Source: Saprolegnia diclina VS20 (lineage: Eukaryota > Oomycota > Saprolegniomycetes > Saprolegniales > Saprolegniaceae). From it: DNA of 64,000 nucleotides. The notes under the pieces are model-generated. The model searched no databases. It saw only the letters and a program-made list of their open reading frames with translations, and had not been told where the DNA came from. The stretch lies in assembly GCF_000281045.1 (NCBI RefSeq), contig NW_008246085.1, forward strand, positions 340,555-404,554. Direction: 5' to 3'. The translations under genes were made by a program, and so were the position numbers. Positions 44,541 through 54,067 of the stretch are shown in pieces. The number at the start of each line of letters is the position of its first letter. Positions within the stretch are counted from its first letter, which is position 1.

Positions 44541-44697
44541 ACGCTTCATTTCTTATCCGGATGGTCGGATAAGGATCGGCACCGCTTTCTTGCTGAAAAG
44601 GTTGTCTCCAGCGGACCTTGCTCACCTTGATCCTGACCTTGATCTTGGTGCGCATCTCGTGCTCGCCCTGCAGCGAGCCATGCATACGCTGTATGAG

Positions 44698-44723
44698 GAT
44701 ACACTGGAATCTCACAGTGTATC
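44698..44723. repeat. 9-bp inverted repeat in the RPF2/PIG-M divergent spacer
   Basis: GATACACTG (44698-44706) and CAGTGTATC (44715-44723) are perfect arms around 8 nt, able to form a hairpin. They are midway in the 553-bp divergent spacer. A short direct repeat (CCTTGATC, 44631 onwards) lies nearby. Confidence 0.55.
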
Positions 44724-44996
44724 TCCCCAACCTGCCCTCTGCACTCAGTTGTGGCGAGAGAGACGCTGCTTGCGTGGCCGGACGCTATGCTCGTGTCGCG
44801 CTGCCGTGGCGTTTGTCCTGATACGTTCGCCATATCTATTTTGTGGCCTCGTGGCACCACAGCAGCGTGCGTTGATGGAGTAAGTGCGGCGTGGATGACG
44901 TGGATCGCGTGGATTCGGATTGGGCAAAGAACTGCACCGTTGCTCAGATAATGGCTGCTTTCGAGCGGCCGCTGATGACGCTATTTTCGACTTGGC

Positions 44997-46634
44997 ATGC
45001 AGCAGCGGACGCAGGTCATCTTCGCCATCGGGCTCCTTGCGCGCGTCGCGCTGCTCCTCTGGGGCGAGTACCAGGACCGGACCATGGTCGTCAAGTACAC
45101 GGACGTCGACTACGACGTGTACACGGACGCGTCGCGCGAGGTCGTCGCCGGCAACTCGCCCTTTGACCGGACCACGTACCGCTACACGCCGCTCCTGTAC
45201 GCCATGCATGGCTTGCGCACATATGCTCATAGCTATCTAGGGCGTTCATTCTTCTGCCCAACGTCTACGTGTACGAGGCGTGGGGCAAGCTCCTCTTTGT
45301 CGCCAGCGACATGGTCGTCGCCTACGTCATCTACGCCATCTTGCAGCTGCGCGCGATTCCCGAGTCAAGTACTGCAAATATGAGCTTCTAAGAATCGCGA
45401 CGAGCTCATGGCGTCCATATAGCTGCGATCAACTACACCATGGTGTGGCTCTTCCACCCGTTCTCGATCAACATCTCGACGCGTGGCAACGCCGACACAC
45501 TCGTCGTGCTTCTCTGCATGGTCTCGCTCTACTTGCTCATGAAGAAGCAGCTCGTGCTCTCTGCGCTCATGTATGCACACCCATGCGACGCGTGCTCATG
45601 CGACGTCACTGCATTAGCTACGGCCTCGCCGTTCACTTCAAGATCTATCCCATCGTGTATGCGCTCGCCTTCCTTGTCGTACGTCCTCGTTCGTCGACTT
45701 GGCATTGTATTGATATGCCTCTAGTTTCTCGACGAAGACTATGATCATGCGCTCGCCTCCCGCCCTGTGCCATCGTCGCTCATTGGGAAGGCGCTGCACT
45801 GGCTGAACCGCCATCGGCTGACCTTTGGTCTTGTCAGCGGCGGGCTCTTCCTTGCGCTCACCGGTCTCTTCTACGCCATGTACGCTGCATTCTCCGTGTC
45901 TCGAAGTCTCATCGCTCCTCTAGTTATGGCTACACGTTCCTCTTTGAGGGGTATTTGTACCACTTTTCGCGCACGGACAACCGCCACAACTTTTCCATGT
46001 ATTTTTACGACCTCTACCTCCGGTACACTCCGCATATCTACGATCATATTGCCAATCTTAGTGCTGTGTCTCTAGCTACGGCACGAGCGGTGGCTTCATG
46101 ATGGGGCTCATTGCGTTCCTCCCGCAGTTCCTCACGCTCTTCAACATCTCGCTTCGCTGCGGCAAGGACTTGATCTTTGCGCAGTTTCTCCTCACGGTGT
46201 GCTTTGTCGTCTTCAACAAGGTGTGCACGGCCCAGGTACCATACCCTCAGCCCGTCCATCCCGGTCACGCAGCGTTTTTCGTAGTACTTTTTGTGGTACT
46301 CGGTCTACTTGCCGCTCGTTTTACCCCATTCGGAGCTCTCGGGCAAGCAGCTCCTCGCGATGATTGGTCTCTGGTTTGGTGGCGAGGTGCGCACGTGTCC
46401 TCACTTGTTGCTCGTTACTCAAGGATTCACTGCTAGTTGCACTGGTTATACTGGGCGTTTGGGCTTGAAATCATGGGCCAAAACACGTTTTTCAACGTCT
46501 GGATCGCGGGCCTCGTCTTCTTTGTCGTCAACATTGGCCTCATGATCGCCTTCAACACGCACCACCACCACGCGCCGCTCTTTGCCAAGGGCGAGGTCGT
46601 CGGCGTCTCTGCCAAGGCTGCCAAAACCGACTAA
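44997..46634 (+). CDS. PIGM: GPI mannosyltransferase 1 (PIG-M)
   Basis: The ER enzyme that adds the first mannose to the GPI anchor precursor from dolichol-phosphate-mannose; 416 residues (human PIG-M 423). Nine exons: 44997-45196, 45241-45368, 45423-45570, 45618-45678, 45725-45879, 45924-46022, 46076-46235, 46285-46386 and 46437-46634. The luminal DxD motif of GT-C enzymes is in [13 protein letters not shown], right after the first TM helix. Family blocks are clear: [53 protein letters not shown] and [17 protein letters not shown]. The C-terminus is His- and Lys-rich (NTHHHHAPL). Every intron is 44-54 nt and falls between or within TM segments. Confidence 0.95.
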
Positions 46635-46710
46635 GATCTCACATCATCTACCAAAACTGTATTGGCCACGTCTTGCTACTTTTGTCTCTATCTATGTACA
46701 GCAAGTCGGA

Positions 46711-47459
46711 CTAGGTGGTTGCGTCAGTTGCCACGTGCGACGCGACCTCCTCGGCGTCACTCAGCGCCTTGTCCAGCCGGGCCTCGCGCAGCTCGGGCGC
46801 CTGCAGCCCCTCGATCGTGATCACGTGGCTGCGGTCGTAACCCATACGACCAAAGACAGCCTTGACCAAGCCGTATGCCGACTCGTGTTCCGGCACGTTT
46901 GTACTGGCGCCACCTGCCGACGTGACGAGGACGACCGATTTGCCCGAGACGAAGGGCTGCTTGGTCGTGTTGCAGTACGTCATGTTGGGCTGCACGACGC
47001 AGTCCATGTATTGCTTGAGCACATATGGGACGCTACGCAGATGTGTCAAAATACAAGGCACGTAGAGGATGCGAGCTACCTGTGGTTCCAAACCGGCGCC
47101 GAGATGACGATGCAGTCGGCGGCCAAGAGCTCGGCAGTCAGCGACCGGATCGGCGCGATCTGCGCTTCGTCGTCTGGAGAGCCTTCGCCGAGGAGGACGC
47201 GGTAGCTGCTGTTCATCGTGGCCTTGCAGAAGCGCGGCAGCTCCGGGTGCCAAAGGTCCCGCTCGACGAGCGTGAACGAGTCGGGCGTGTACTTGATGTT
47301 GTTGGCCATTTCGCGCCGCGCATTCTGCTGCGCGAGGCAGGCGAGGAAGCCCGAGGCGACGACTGACGTGACCGACTCGTCCGAGAGGCTGCCATTGAGG
47401 TGCAGTACCGAGATCCCCCGGGTGCCCACCCGGCTCCGTCCGCGCGCCAGGAGCAGCAT
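46711..47459 (-). CDS. FMN-dependent NAD(P)H reductase / azoreductase-like flavodoxin-fold protein
   Basis: A 233-residue flavodoxin-fold protein in two exons, 47080-47459 and 46711-47032, with a 47-nt intron. After MLLLARGRSRVGTRG comes the first strand and phosphate loop VLHLNGSLSDES. The middle strand CIVISAPVWNHSVP, completed across the intron, is the AzoR-type APMYNFxxP flavin-contact motif. VLKQYMDCVVQ and VVLVTSAGGAS complete the fold. The family reduces quinones, azo dyes or nitro compounds with an FMN cofactor; the real substrate is unknown. The Arg-rich start could be a mitochondrial presequence. An upstream ATG (47507) lies inside clustered CCAAT boxes, so I prefer 47459. Confidence 0.85.
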
Positions 47460-47478
47460 GCCCGAATGGCGTCTAAAC

Positions 47479-47505
47479 CATTGGCCAATTTGGGTAGCCA
47501 ATGGC
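47479..47505. promoter_or_regulatory. clustered CCAAT boxes upstream of the reductase
   Basis: CATTGGCCAATTT and GTAGCCAATGGC lie within 27 bp, just upstream of the preferred start 47459. Two more inverted copies (GATTGGCTATTGG) occur at 47534-47547. This density argues for promoter rather than coding sequence here. Confidence 0.5.
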
Positions 47506-47709
47506 ATCTAGGTACACGTGCGTCCTGTCACGTGATTGGCTATTGGCGTGGATTACGACCCGTCGCCGAAGCGCGGCGATCGACTTCACGATACATCATC
47601 TTGTCGACTTGCCTCCTGGTGCAGCGGTGCTAGAGAAGATAGCACCACCGGACTAAGAAGACGAAATTCTTATAGCAATAATTGTCCACTTTTTGTAGGA
47701 TTTCCGTTC

Positions 47710-48414
47710 CTAGTCATTGGGCAACCAATGTGTCTGACACGACTTGTCCTTGTCGTTGTTGTTGGAGAAGGTGTCAACGAGTTGACGGATGCCGCAGATG
47801 GGATAGAAACGGGCCATCAGAGATGGCACTTCGCCAGGAAGTTGTGTAGCGAGAAGCGTGTCATTGGAGACGCCGGCGGCGTGAATCTGGGTCTCGAGAC
47901 TCTTGACCCATGTATGGAGCAGCGAAATCGTCGTCTTGTTCTTGGCAGTGGTGGGGTTGGCGTCGACCAAATGCATTGTGCTGTGCTGCACCTGGGCCTT
48001 CTTACGCTCAAGGCCGCGCTCTATCTTCTCCCGCAACGCAGTGATCGTATCGTCGCGCCGAAGGACGCGGTGTGCGAGCTGGATCGCGCGCTCGCTGGCA
48101 GCGTCTAGCGCATCGTTGGAGGTTGTTGCTGCTGCTTCAGACAGCAGGCTCGTCATTTGCTCCGAGAGCTGTACGATCGTGTAGTCGGAGGGTAGCAGCT
48201 GCGTATCGGACGTGCATGTTTGGTCGGAGCGGAGTCTTGTTATGTGTTGATGCGTCTCTAGGTATGCGAGCGATATCTTGATCAAGTTCCGGAGTTGAAG
48301 TCCTGCTGGCTGCTCCACCGCGAATAAAACGCGCGATCCTGGGTTTAGCCATCTCTTTAACGTGCACACAATGTATTTGTATCGAGTGCAATATCTCTTG
48401 ACTTTGTATGGCAT
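47710..48414 (-). CDS. small coiled-coil protein, uncharacterised
   Basis: A 234-codon frame with coding character in its C-terminal two thirds. Helical, heptad-rich sequence runs from about residue 70 (IVQLSEQMTSLLSEAAATT, RAIQLAHRVLRRDDTITAL, REKIERGLERKKAQVQ), followed by a second helix (LLHTWVKSLETQIHAAG) and a polar tail. The first ~40 residues are less convincing and may include an intron or 5' untranslated sequence. That end lies only 57 bp from the divergent VPS18 start. I do not recognise the family; small motor- or kinetochore-associated coiled coils look like this, but that is a guess. Confidence 0.55.
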   Translation of the reverse strand: MPYKVKRYCTRYKYIVCTLKRWLNPGSRVLFAVEQPAGLQLRNLIKISLAYLETHQHITRLRSDQTCTSDTQLLPSDYTIVQLSEQMTSLLSEAAATTSNDALDAASERAIQLAHRVLRRDDTITALREKIERGLERKKAQVQHSTMHLVDANPTTAKNKTTISLLHTWVKSLETQIHAAGVSNDTLLATQLPGEVPSLMARFYPICGIRQLVDTFSNNNDKDKSCQTHWLPND

Positions 48415-48470
48415 ACGAAAAGCAAGTGCAGCGCTATACTGCCGTCACAAGCTCATCTTTCTCCCTCGCC

Positions 48471-51400
48471 ATGTCGTCCGACCTGTTTGCCGACTGGCAC
48501 GAAGAGCAGTCGGGCCGAGACAACTCGACGCGCGTAGCCGCGACCCGCGCGGACTACACGTCTCCCTACATGAACGTCGCTGCGGCCGCGGCCAGCTCGG
48601 ACGACGACGAGCCTATCCGCCTCCAGGCGCCAGCCCGCGCCGGCCTCGGCGGGAAGCAGTCGACCATGTTCGAGCTCCGCGAGCACGGTCTCAAGGTCAG
48701 CCGCCGCAAGGGCTTCACGCCACGCTGCTTTAGCATTGGCAACAACGTCATGGCAATCGGGTCCGCGGAAGGCTCCATCTTGCGCTGCACGGCCGACGCG
48801 ACGGACGCGACGCCGAACGCGGTCGAAGAGATCACGATCGAACCAAAGGTTGCCGTCATTTCGATCTACATTGACCCAAGTGGCGGCCATGTGCTCATTT
48901 CGCTCGAGAATGGCACCAACTGGTACCTGCACTCGTCCACGAACCGGCCACGGAAGCTCACGAAGGCCCAAGGCCGCTTCACGTGCGTCGCGTGGGACCG
49001 CCAGCTCGGGTCGCCCGCGACGACCGAGTCGATTCTCATCGGTACGGACGTCGGCTACATTTACGAAGCCGAGTTTGACGGCAAGGAGAAAAAGTTCAAC
49101 CGCGTATACGCCATCACGCAGCAGGGCGCGATCGCGGGTCTCGAGTTCGAGCACGTCAACCAGACACAGCTCTACGTCATCATGACGACGTCGGGGTCGG
49201 GTCGGCGGCCCACGCGCATGTACCAGTTCCTTGGCGGCCCGACCTTTGAGAGTCTCTTTGGCGCCTACATGTCGACCGACGCGCTTCGCTTCAACGAGAT
49301 CATGGGCGACATCAACACGGCGCAGCTCTCGGTCTTTGCCAAGCACGAGCGCGAGCGCGCCAAGTGCTTTGCCATCCTCACCGGCGAAGGCGTGTACCAC
49401 GGCGACCTTCACTTTAGCGCCCGCAGCTCGATCGACAATATCTGGACCAACGTCGACATGCTCACGTTCCCGCCGTCGTCGTCCGACAAGCCGATGAGTC
49501 CGCCACTTGCGATCGCAACCACCGAGTACCACGTCGTGCTGCTCTACTCCAAGTACGTCCAAGTGCTCTGCAAGCTCAACGGCCTCGTCGTCCTCGAAGA
49601 AGTTTTCGACGCGCGCGTCGGCAGCATCAACGGCATCGCATACGACCCGACGCTCAACACGCTCTGGATCCACTCGGAGCGCCGAATCCTCCAAGTACTC
49701 GTGACCAACGAAGATCGCCACATTTGGAGCTTGTACCTGGCGAAAGCAACCCACGACGTGTTTACCAAGTCGACGGACGACCTCGAACGGGACTTTGCCC
49801 GCGCGCTTGCCGCGTGCAATGACGTGATCCAGCGTCAGAAGGTCTGGACGGCGCAGGCGGACGCATGCTTTGACCGCGAAGAGTTCGATCGCGCGGCGGC
49901 CTTGTACGCAAAGTCGTCGCGGTCGTTTGAAGAGGTCGCGCTGCGCTTCATGGAGGTCCAGGCCACGGATGCGCTCCACGCGTTCTTGCTAACGAAGCTC
50001 GGGCAGACGAGCAGCGACGACAAGACGCAGGCGACCGTGCTCTGCTCGTGGCTCGTCGAGCTCTACCTCGACAAATTCAACGGCCTCTCGGTCGCCGAGA
50101 AGGACATTGACATGCACGCCAACCTCCTCTTTGAGTTCAAGCAGTTTCTCCAAGACCACAAGCAGCATCTGGACCCGTCGACGACGTTCAACTTGATCGC
50201 GTCCCACGGCCGCGCGGACGAGCTCGTCTTCTACGCAAGCTTGATCGAAGATTATGAGAAGGTCGTGACGTACCACATTCACCGCGGCGAGTATGGCGCG
50301 GCCATCGAGCTCCTCAAAGGCGCGCCGACGCAGAAAGTCGAAGAGCTCTACTACAAGTACTCGCCCGAGCTCATCGTGCACAAGCCGAAGGAGCTCTTCG
50401 AGGTCTGGAAGGCCGCCGAGACGCTCGACCCGTCGCGCCTCATCCCGAGCATCGTGCGCCACGTGCATCAAAAGGACGAACACGTCAACCGCCGGTCGGT
50501 GCTCGAGCTCGCGATCGACTTCCTCAAGTTTGTCATCAAGCAAGGCAACCGCGACGAGACGATCCACAACTACATAGTGTTCCTCCTCGCGAAGCACCCG
50601 GACGAGCGGCTCCTGATCAACTTTCTGAGCAAGTCGAGTGGGTCCCAGCTCTTTGACCCGGCGTTCGCACTCCGTCTCTGCGCGCAGCACGAGAAGAACC
50701 GCGCGTGCATTTACATTTACTCGGCCATGGGGCTTTACCAAGAAGCGGTCGAGAAGGCGCTCCAGGTCGACGTCCAAATTGCGAAGGAGATGGCCAACAT
50801 GCCGGACGACGCGGACTTGAAGAAGACGCTGTGGACGCTCATTGCCAAGCACACGATTGACGCCGGTGGCGACATCAAGGAGGCCATGGGCATCCTCAAC
50901 GAGAGCGAGATGCTGCAGATCGAGGACATTTTGCCGTTCTTTCCCGACTTTGTCGTCATCAACGACTTCAAGAAGGAGATTTGCGAGTCGCTCCAGGTCT
51001 ACAACGACCGCATCGAGCAGCTCAAGGCCGAGATGCGCGAGTACACCGAGTCGGCCGAGCTCATTCGCGCCGATATGCAGCAATTGCGGAAGCGGTCGGC
51101 CAACATTTACGGCAACCAGCGCTGCGACCTCACGGGCGACAACATTCTCAGCAAGGAGTTCTACCTCTTCCCGTGCGGCCACGCCTTTCACGCGGCGGCG
51201 TTGCGCCAAGAAATGACCAAGCATCTCAACAGCTTCCAGCGCCAGACAGTCAAGCAGCTCATGCAAAAGCTCCAGGAGCTCTCGCTCGAGCCGCCGCAGT
51301 CGACCTTCCAGCGCGTCGCCAACGTCTTCTCAAGCGACAAGAACAGCGCGGACGCGATCACGGCCCTCAAGACCAACACGAACGAGCGCGAGTTGGTCCA

Positions 51401-51527
51401 GCAAAAGCTCGACGAGATTGTCGCGTCCGAGTGCATCTTTTGCGGCGAAGTCATGATCAAGTCGATCCACCTGCCCTTCATCACGGACGAAGACGAAGCG
51501 CGCGAAGGCGCCGAGTGGCGCATTTAA
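48471..51527 (+). CDS. VPS18: vacuolar protein sorting 18 (Pep3), HOPS/CORVET core subunit
   Basis: An intronless 1018-residue gene for VPS18, a tethering subunit shared by HOPS and CORVET on endosomes and vacuoles. An N-terminal beta-propeller region (about 60-420) is followed by a long clathrin-repeat alpha-solenoid, with YYKYSPELIVHKPKELFEVW and IHNYIVFLLAKHPDERLL as characteristic blocks. A coiled segment and a C-terminal RING-like module follow (YLFPCGHAFHAA, then ASECIFCGEVMIKSI and PFI). Several RING zinc ligands are missing: CDLTG stands where CxxC is expected, and FHAAAL where FHxxCL is expected. The start MSSDLFADWHEEQ is preferred over an in-frame ATG at 48408. Confidence 0.94.
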   Translation: MSSDLFADWHEEQSGRDNSTRVAATRADYTSPYMNVAAAAASSDDDEPIRLQAPARAGLGGKQSTMFELREHGLKVSRRKGFTPRCFSIGNNVMAIGSAEGSILRCTADATDATPNAVEEITIEPKVAVISIYIDPSGGHVLISLENGTNWYLHSSTNRPRKLTKAQGRFTCVAWDRQLGSPATTESILIGTDVGYIYEAEFDGKEKKFNRVYAITQQGAIAGLEFEHVNQTQLYVIMTTSGSGRRPTRMYQFLGGPTFESLFGAYMSTDALRFNEIMGDINTAQLSVFAKHERERAKCFAILTGEGVYHGDLHFSARSSIDNIWTNVDMLTFPPSSSDKPMSPPLAIATTEYHVVLLYSKYVQVLCKLNGLVVLEEVFDARVGSINGIAYDPTLNTLWIHSERRILQVLVTNEDRHIWSLYLAKATHDVFTKSTDDLERDFARALAACNDVIQRQKVWTAQADACFDREEFDRAAALYAKSSRSFEEVALRFMEVQATDALHAFLLTKLGQTSSDDKTQATVLCSWLVELYLDKFNGLSVAEKDIDMHANLLFEFKQFLQDHKQHLDPSTTFNLIASHGRADELVFYASLIEDYEKVVTYHIHRGEYGAAIELLKGAPTQKVEELYYKYSPELIVHKPKELFEVWKAAETLDPSRLIPSIVRHVHQKDEHVNRRSVLELAIDFLKFVIKQGNRDETIHNYIVFLLAKHPDERLLINFLSKSSGSQLFDPAFALRLCAQHEKNRACIYIYSAMGLYQEAVEKALQVDVQIAKEMANMPDDADLKKTLWTLIAKHTIDAGGDIKEAMGILNESEMLQIEDILPFFPDFVVINDFKKEICESLQVYNDRIEQLKAEMREYTESAELIRADMQQLRKRSANIYGNQRCDLTGDNILSKEFYLFPCGHAFHAAALRQEMTKHLNSFQRQTVKQLMQKLQELSLEPPQSTFQRVANVFSSDKNSADAITALKTNTNERELVQQKLDEIVASECIFCGEVMIKSIHLPFITDEDEAREGAEWRI

Positions 51528-51665
51528 GCATGCATGGTCTCTATCTAAAAACACGCCGTTTTACGTTGTAAATCTTGGATATCAAGTGCTGAACAGCATC
51601 CAAGATGGCGTGGATACAGACAGCGCGGATGGGATTAAAATATTGCCGATGTACTTGCAACAAGT

Positions 51666-52196
51666 ATGCAGAATAAAATATTGAAAGAAGCGGCGTCGCA
51701 CACACACAAGATCGCGGCCATGCTCGCCCTCGACTTCAAGGACCTCCCAAAGCACCGACCATGCCAGTACGAGAAGCTCAAGAAGACACCGAGCACATGG
51801 AAGAGCCGCGTCGCAGCCCTCGAGCGCGCCAAGCGCCGAGAGCCGCCGGTGAGCGCCAAGCTCCGGGTACCACGGCCCCCGAGCATGACCCCGGACGGCA
51901 AGAAGTGCCATGGCGCGAGAGGAGCGACGTTCACCGAGGCCGATCGAGCGCACGTAGCCATTGACGCGTCGCTGGAGGAGTTGCTTCAGCCGCTCGACGA
52001 CGATGGGTTGAAGAAGATCCCGATGCCCATTATGCCCGACATGCACACGCTCCTCGCACAGCGTCAGCGCCGGCGAAACCCGCTCGAGTACATCAAGCAC
52101 GACCACGTCGAAGTCATGTGGCTGCATCAAATGGGTGGGTCGCACGAAGGGCTCGACGAGTACCGGGCATGGCGCGTCGCCCACGGCCAGTACTAG
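51666..52196 (+). CDS. uncharacterised small protein, 176 residues
   Basis: An intronless frame, basic in its first half (KKTPSTWKSRVAALERAKRR) and more mixed in the second, with LEELLQPLDDDGLKKIPM and NPLEYIKHDHVEVMWLH. It ends in TAG within the recurring word GTACTAGTATGCAT. Met 51666 gives MQNKILKEAA; Met 51720 (MLALDFKDL) is an alternative start. I do not recognise it. Codon usage matches the neighbouring genes, which supports a real gene. Confidence 0.65.
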   Translation: MQNKILKEAASHTHKIAAMLALDFKDLPKHRPCQYEKLKKTPSTWKSRVAALERAKRREPPVSAKLRVPRPPSMTPDGKKCHGARGATFTEADRAHVAIDASLEELLQPLDDDGLKKIPMPIMPDMHTLLAQRQRRRNPLEYIKHDHVEVMWLHQMGGSHEGLDEYRAWRVAHGQY

Positions 52197-52751
52197 TATG
52201 CATGAACCTATCTTAATTGCCAAAAGCCTTCGAGCACCCTGTGCAGCATCCTCCTGCGTTCCTTCGACGCATGGGCTTTCTCATGGAAAGGCTCATAACG
52301 TCTTGTCGTCCATCGGGCCAAAAATAGGTCGCTTGGTCGTCGATGCCAACGTCGAGGCTCGGTGCGCAAGCTACGTCCATGCATCTTGATGCGACCGTGT
52401 TCATTAGGCGATGGGGCCTCGTCCACCGCACCTTTGTACGCGATGATACTGCTTGCATCTGACTGCCAGCGTAGGAAAGGGTTGACAAGCCGGTCCGGAA
52501 GCATCAAGGAGACTGCCCGACGGCTCGATGGCAAAGCGCTGCCACTCTTTGGTCGCCAAGGCTCCGTGGTCACCGCCAAAGGCGATGGCCGCGGTATCAA
52601 GAGCATGTACGACATCGCAGCATCTACGCTGTCGATCACAACGCCGAGTACGTAGGCCATCGCGCGGGGTCAAGACAAGCCACTATCTCCACATGGCACA
52701 GAAAGGTCCGCCCGACGTCAAGCAGCTCATGGGTAGTCTCATCGTCTCGTC
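52197..52751. other. spacer with an unresolved minus-strand open region
   Basis: 555 bp without a confident gene. The minus strand is open over about 52404-52670 in a frame with local codon bias (AIAFGGDHGALATKEWQRF, FAIEPSGSLLDASGP). An overlapping frame in another register is also open. No start or end structure convinces me. It may be a gene remnant. Confidence 0.3.
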
Positions 52752-53841
52752 ATGACGCTCGCACTCACATGCGCAGAGGACGTCTACCTCGAGATGGAGC
52801 GCCAGCGGACCCAAGGGCTTTTGAAAATCCCGCTCAAATTTACCGATTTTTACAACGCCGGTGCGTCCAAAGCATCAAATTTCCGTCGAGGGCCGACAAA
52901 GTGCGCAGACATTATGGTGCTCTTCGTGCACGCGGCCATGGACCACGTCGACTCGATCGTCGGGCTCAAGCTCCTCGAGAAGAACAGCGCGGCGATGCCC
53001 GAGGGCCGCCTGCGCGCCAATCAGCTGCACGCGGAGACGCTGAGCCACCTCGCGACGAGCTACTCACGCATCGTGTTGCACTGCAGCAACTTTGAGCGCC
53101 AAAAGGAAGACGAGATCTTCTTCGAGTGCGTCTACTACTTTGCGTGCGCGATCGTCAAGATCCTCCACGCGAGCGAGCACTGGCAAACCATCGAGGAGGA
53201 GCTCGGTCCCTACGCCTCGTCGTCTCTCGACGTGTCTCATATTTCTTGACTAGGCTACGCCTTCCGGGGCGAGTCGTTCAACGTCAACGGCCGCGGGTAC
53301 GTGTCTGCTTTGATTGCGTGGTGCAGATCACGATGGTAGACATTTGCGCGTCGAGCCGGTCGAGGCCAAATTGCCGCCGCCGCGCTTTGGCGCCACGGCC
53401 GAAGCGGCCGAGAACCTCCGGTTCGTCACCGCGAGTACGAACGAGCGCTACGGCGCCTTTATCCAAATGGTCGGCGTCAACTCGATCGTGTCGCGCGTCG
53501 ACAGCACAAAGGCGCGCGTCGACGCCAACTTGCGCATCGCACAGACGATCCGCGACCGCATCCACGCCGCGCACCGCGCCGAGTTTGTCGCGCGGACGAC
53601 CCAAGGTACGACGACCACGGTTCGTTTCTTAGCGGTGCTGGGTCTAGAGCTCGAATTCCAGAAACGCAACGCGACGCGCATGGAGGTCCATGGCCACGCG
53701 CCGTCCAAGCCGATGCACGGGCCCAGCTCCCACGGACCGTACAGCCCCCGGCTCAACATGCGCGCGACGCTGGATGCGCGGTCGCCGGTCGTTGCGCGTA
53801 TCTTGCCGCCGCCGAGCGAAGCCGGGAGCCCGCGCAAGTAA
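52752..53841 (+). CDS. uncharacterised five-exon protein, 302 residues
   Basis: Exons 52752-52860, 52909-53205, 53254-53296, 53340-53605 and 53648-53841 give a 302-residue protein. The first intron (48 nt) is open in frame, so a form retaining it would insert 16 residues; its GTGCGT donor, CAG acceptor and typical length argue that it is real. The N-terminal half is an all-helical domain (IMVLFVHAAMDHVDSIVGLK, YSRIVLHCSNFERQKED, YYFACAIVKILHASEHW). The middle has helical sequence (VDSTKARVDANLRIAQTIRD), and the tail is Pro/His/Arg-rich and probably disordered. The helical bundle vaguely recalls a MIT- or 14-3-3-like fold, but I cannot assign it. Confidence 0.75.
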
Positions 53842-54067
53842 ACCGGCGCGCGGCAGCCTGTTCCATACACTACTGTTGGCTGACGGGCTCATGTAGACTG
53901 GTTGAAGTCCAGGCGCCGACGAGTGGCAGTCCAGGCCCACCGCGGGCCACGTCGAGTACCATCCTGGACCGACGACAGGTTGACGTTATGTACCGGTCGT
54001 TACCCTCGCAACCTCAGTAATCAAGCTTAAAAAGGCAAATATATTATCAACTAAGTATTACTAGGCC

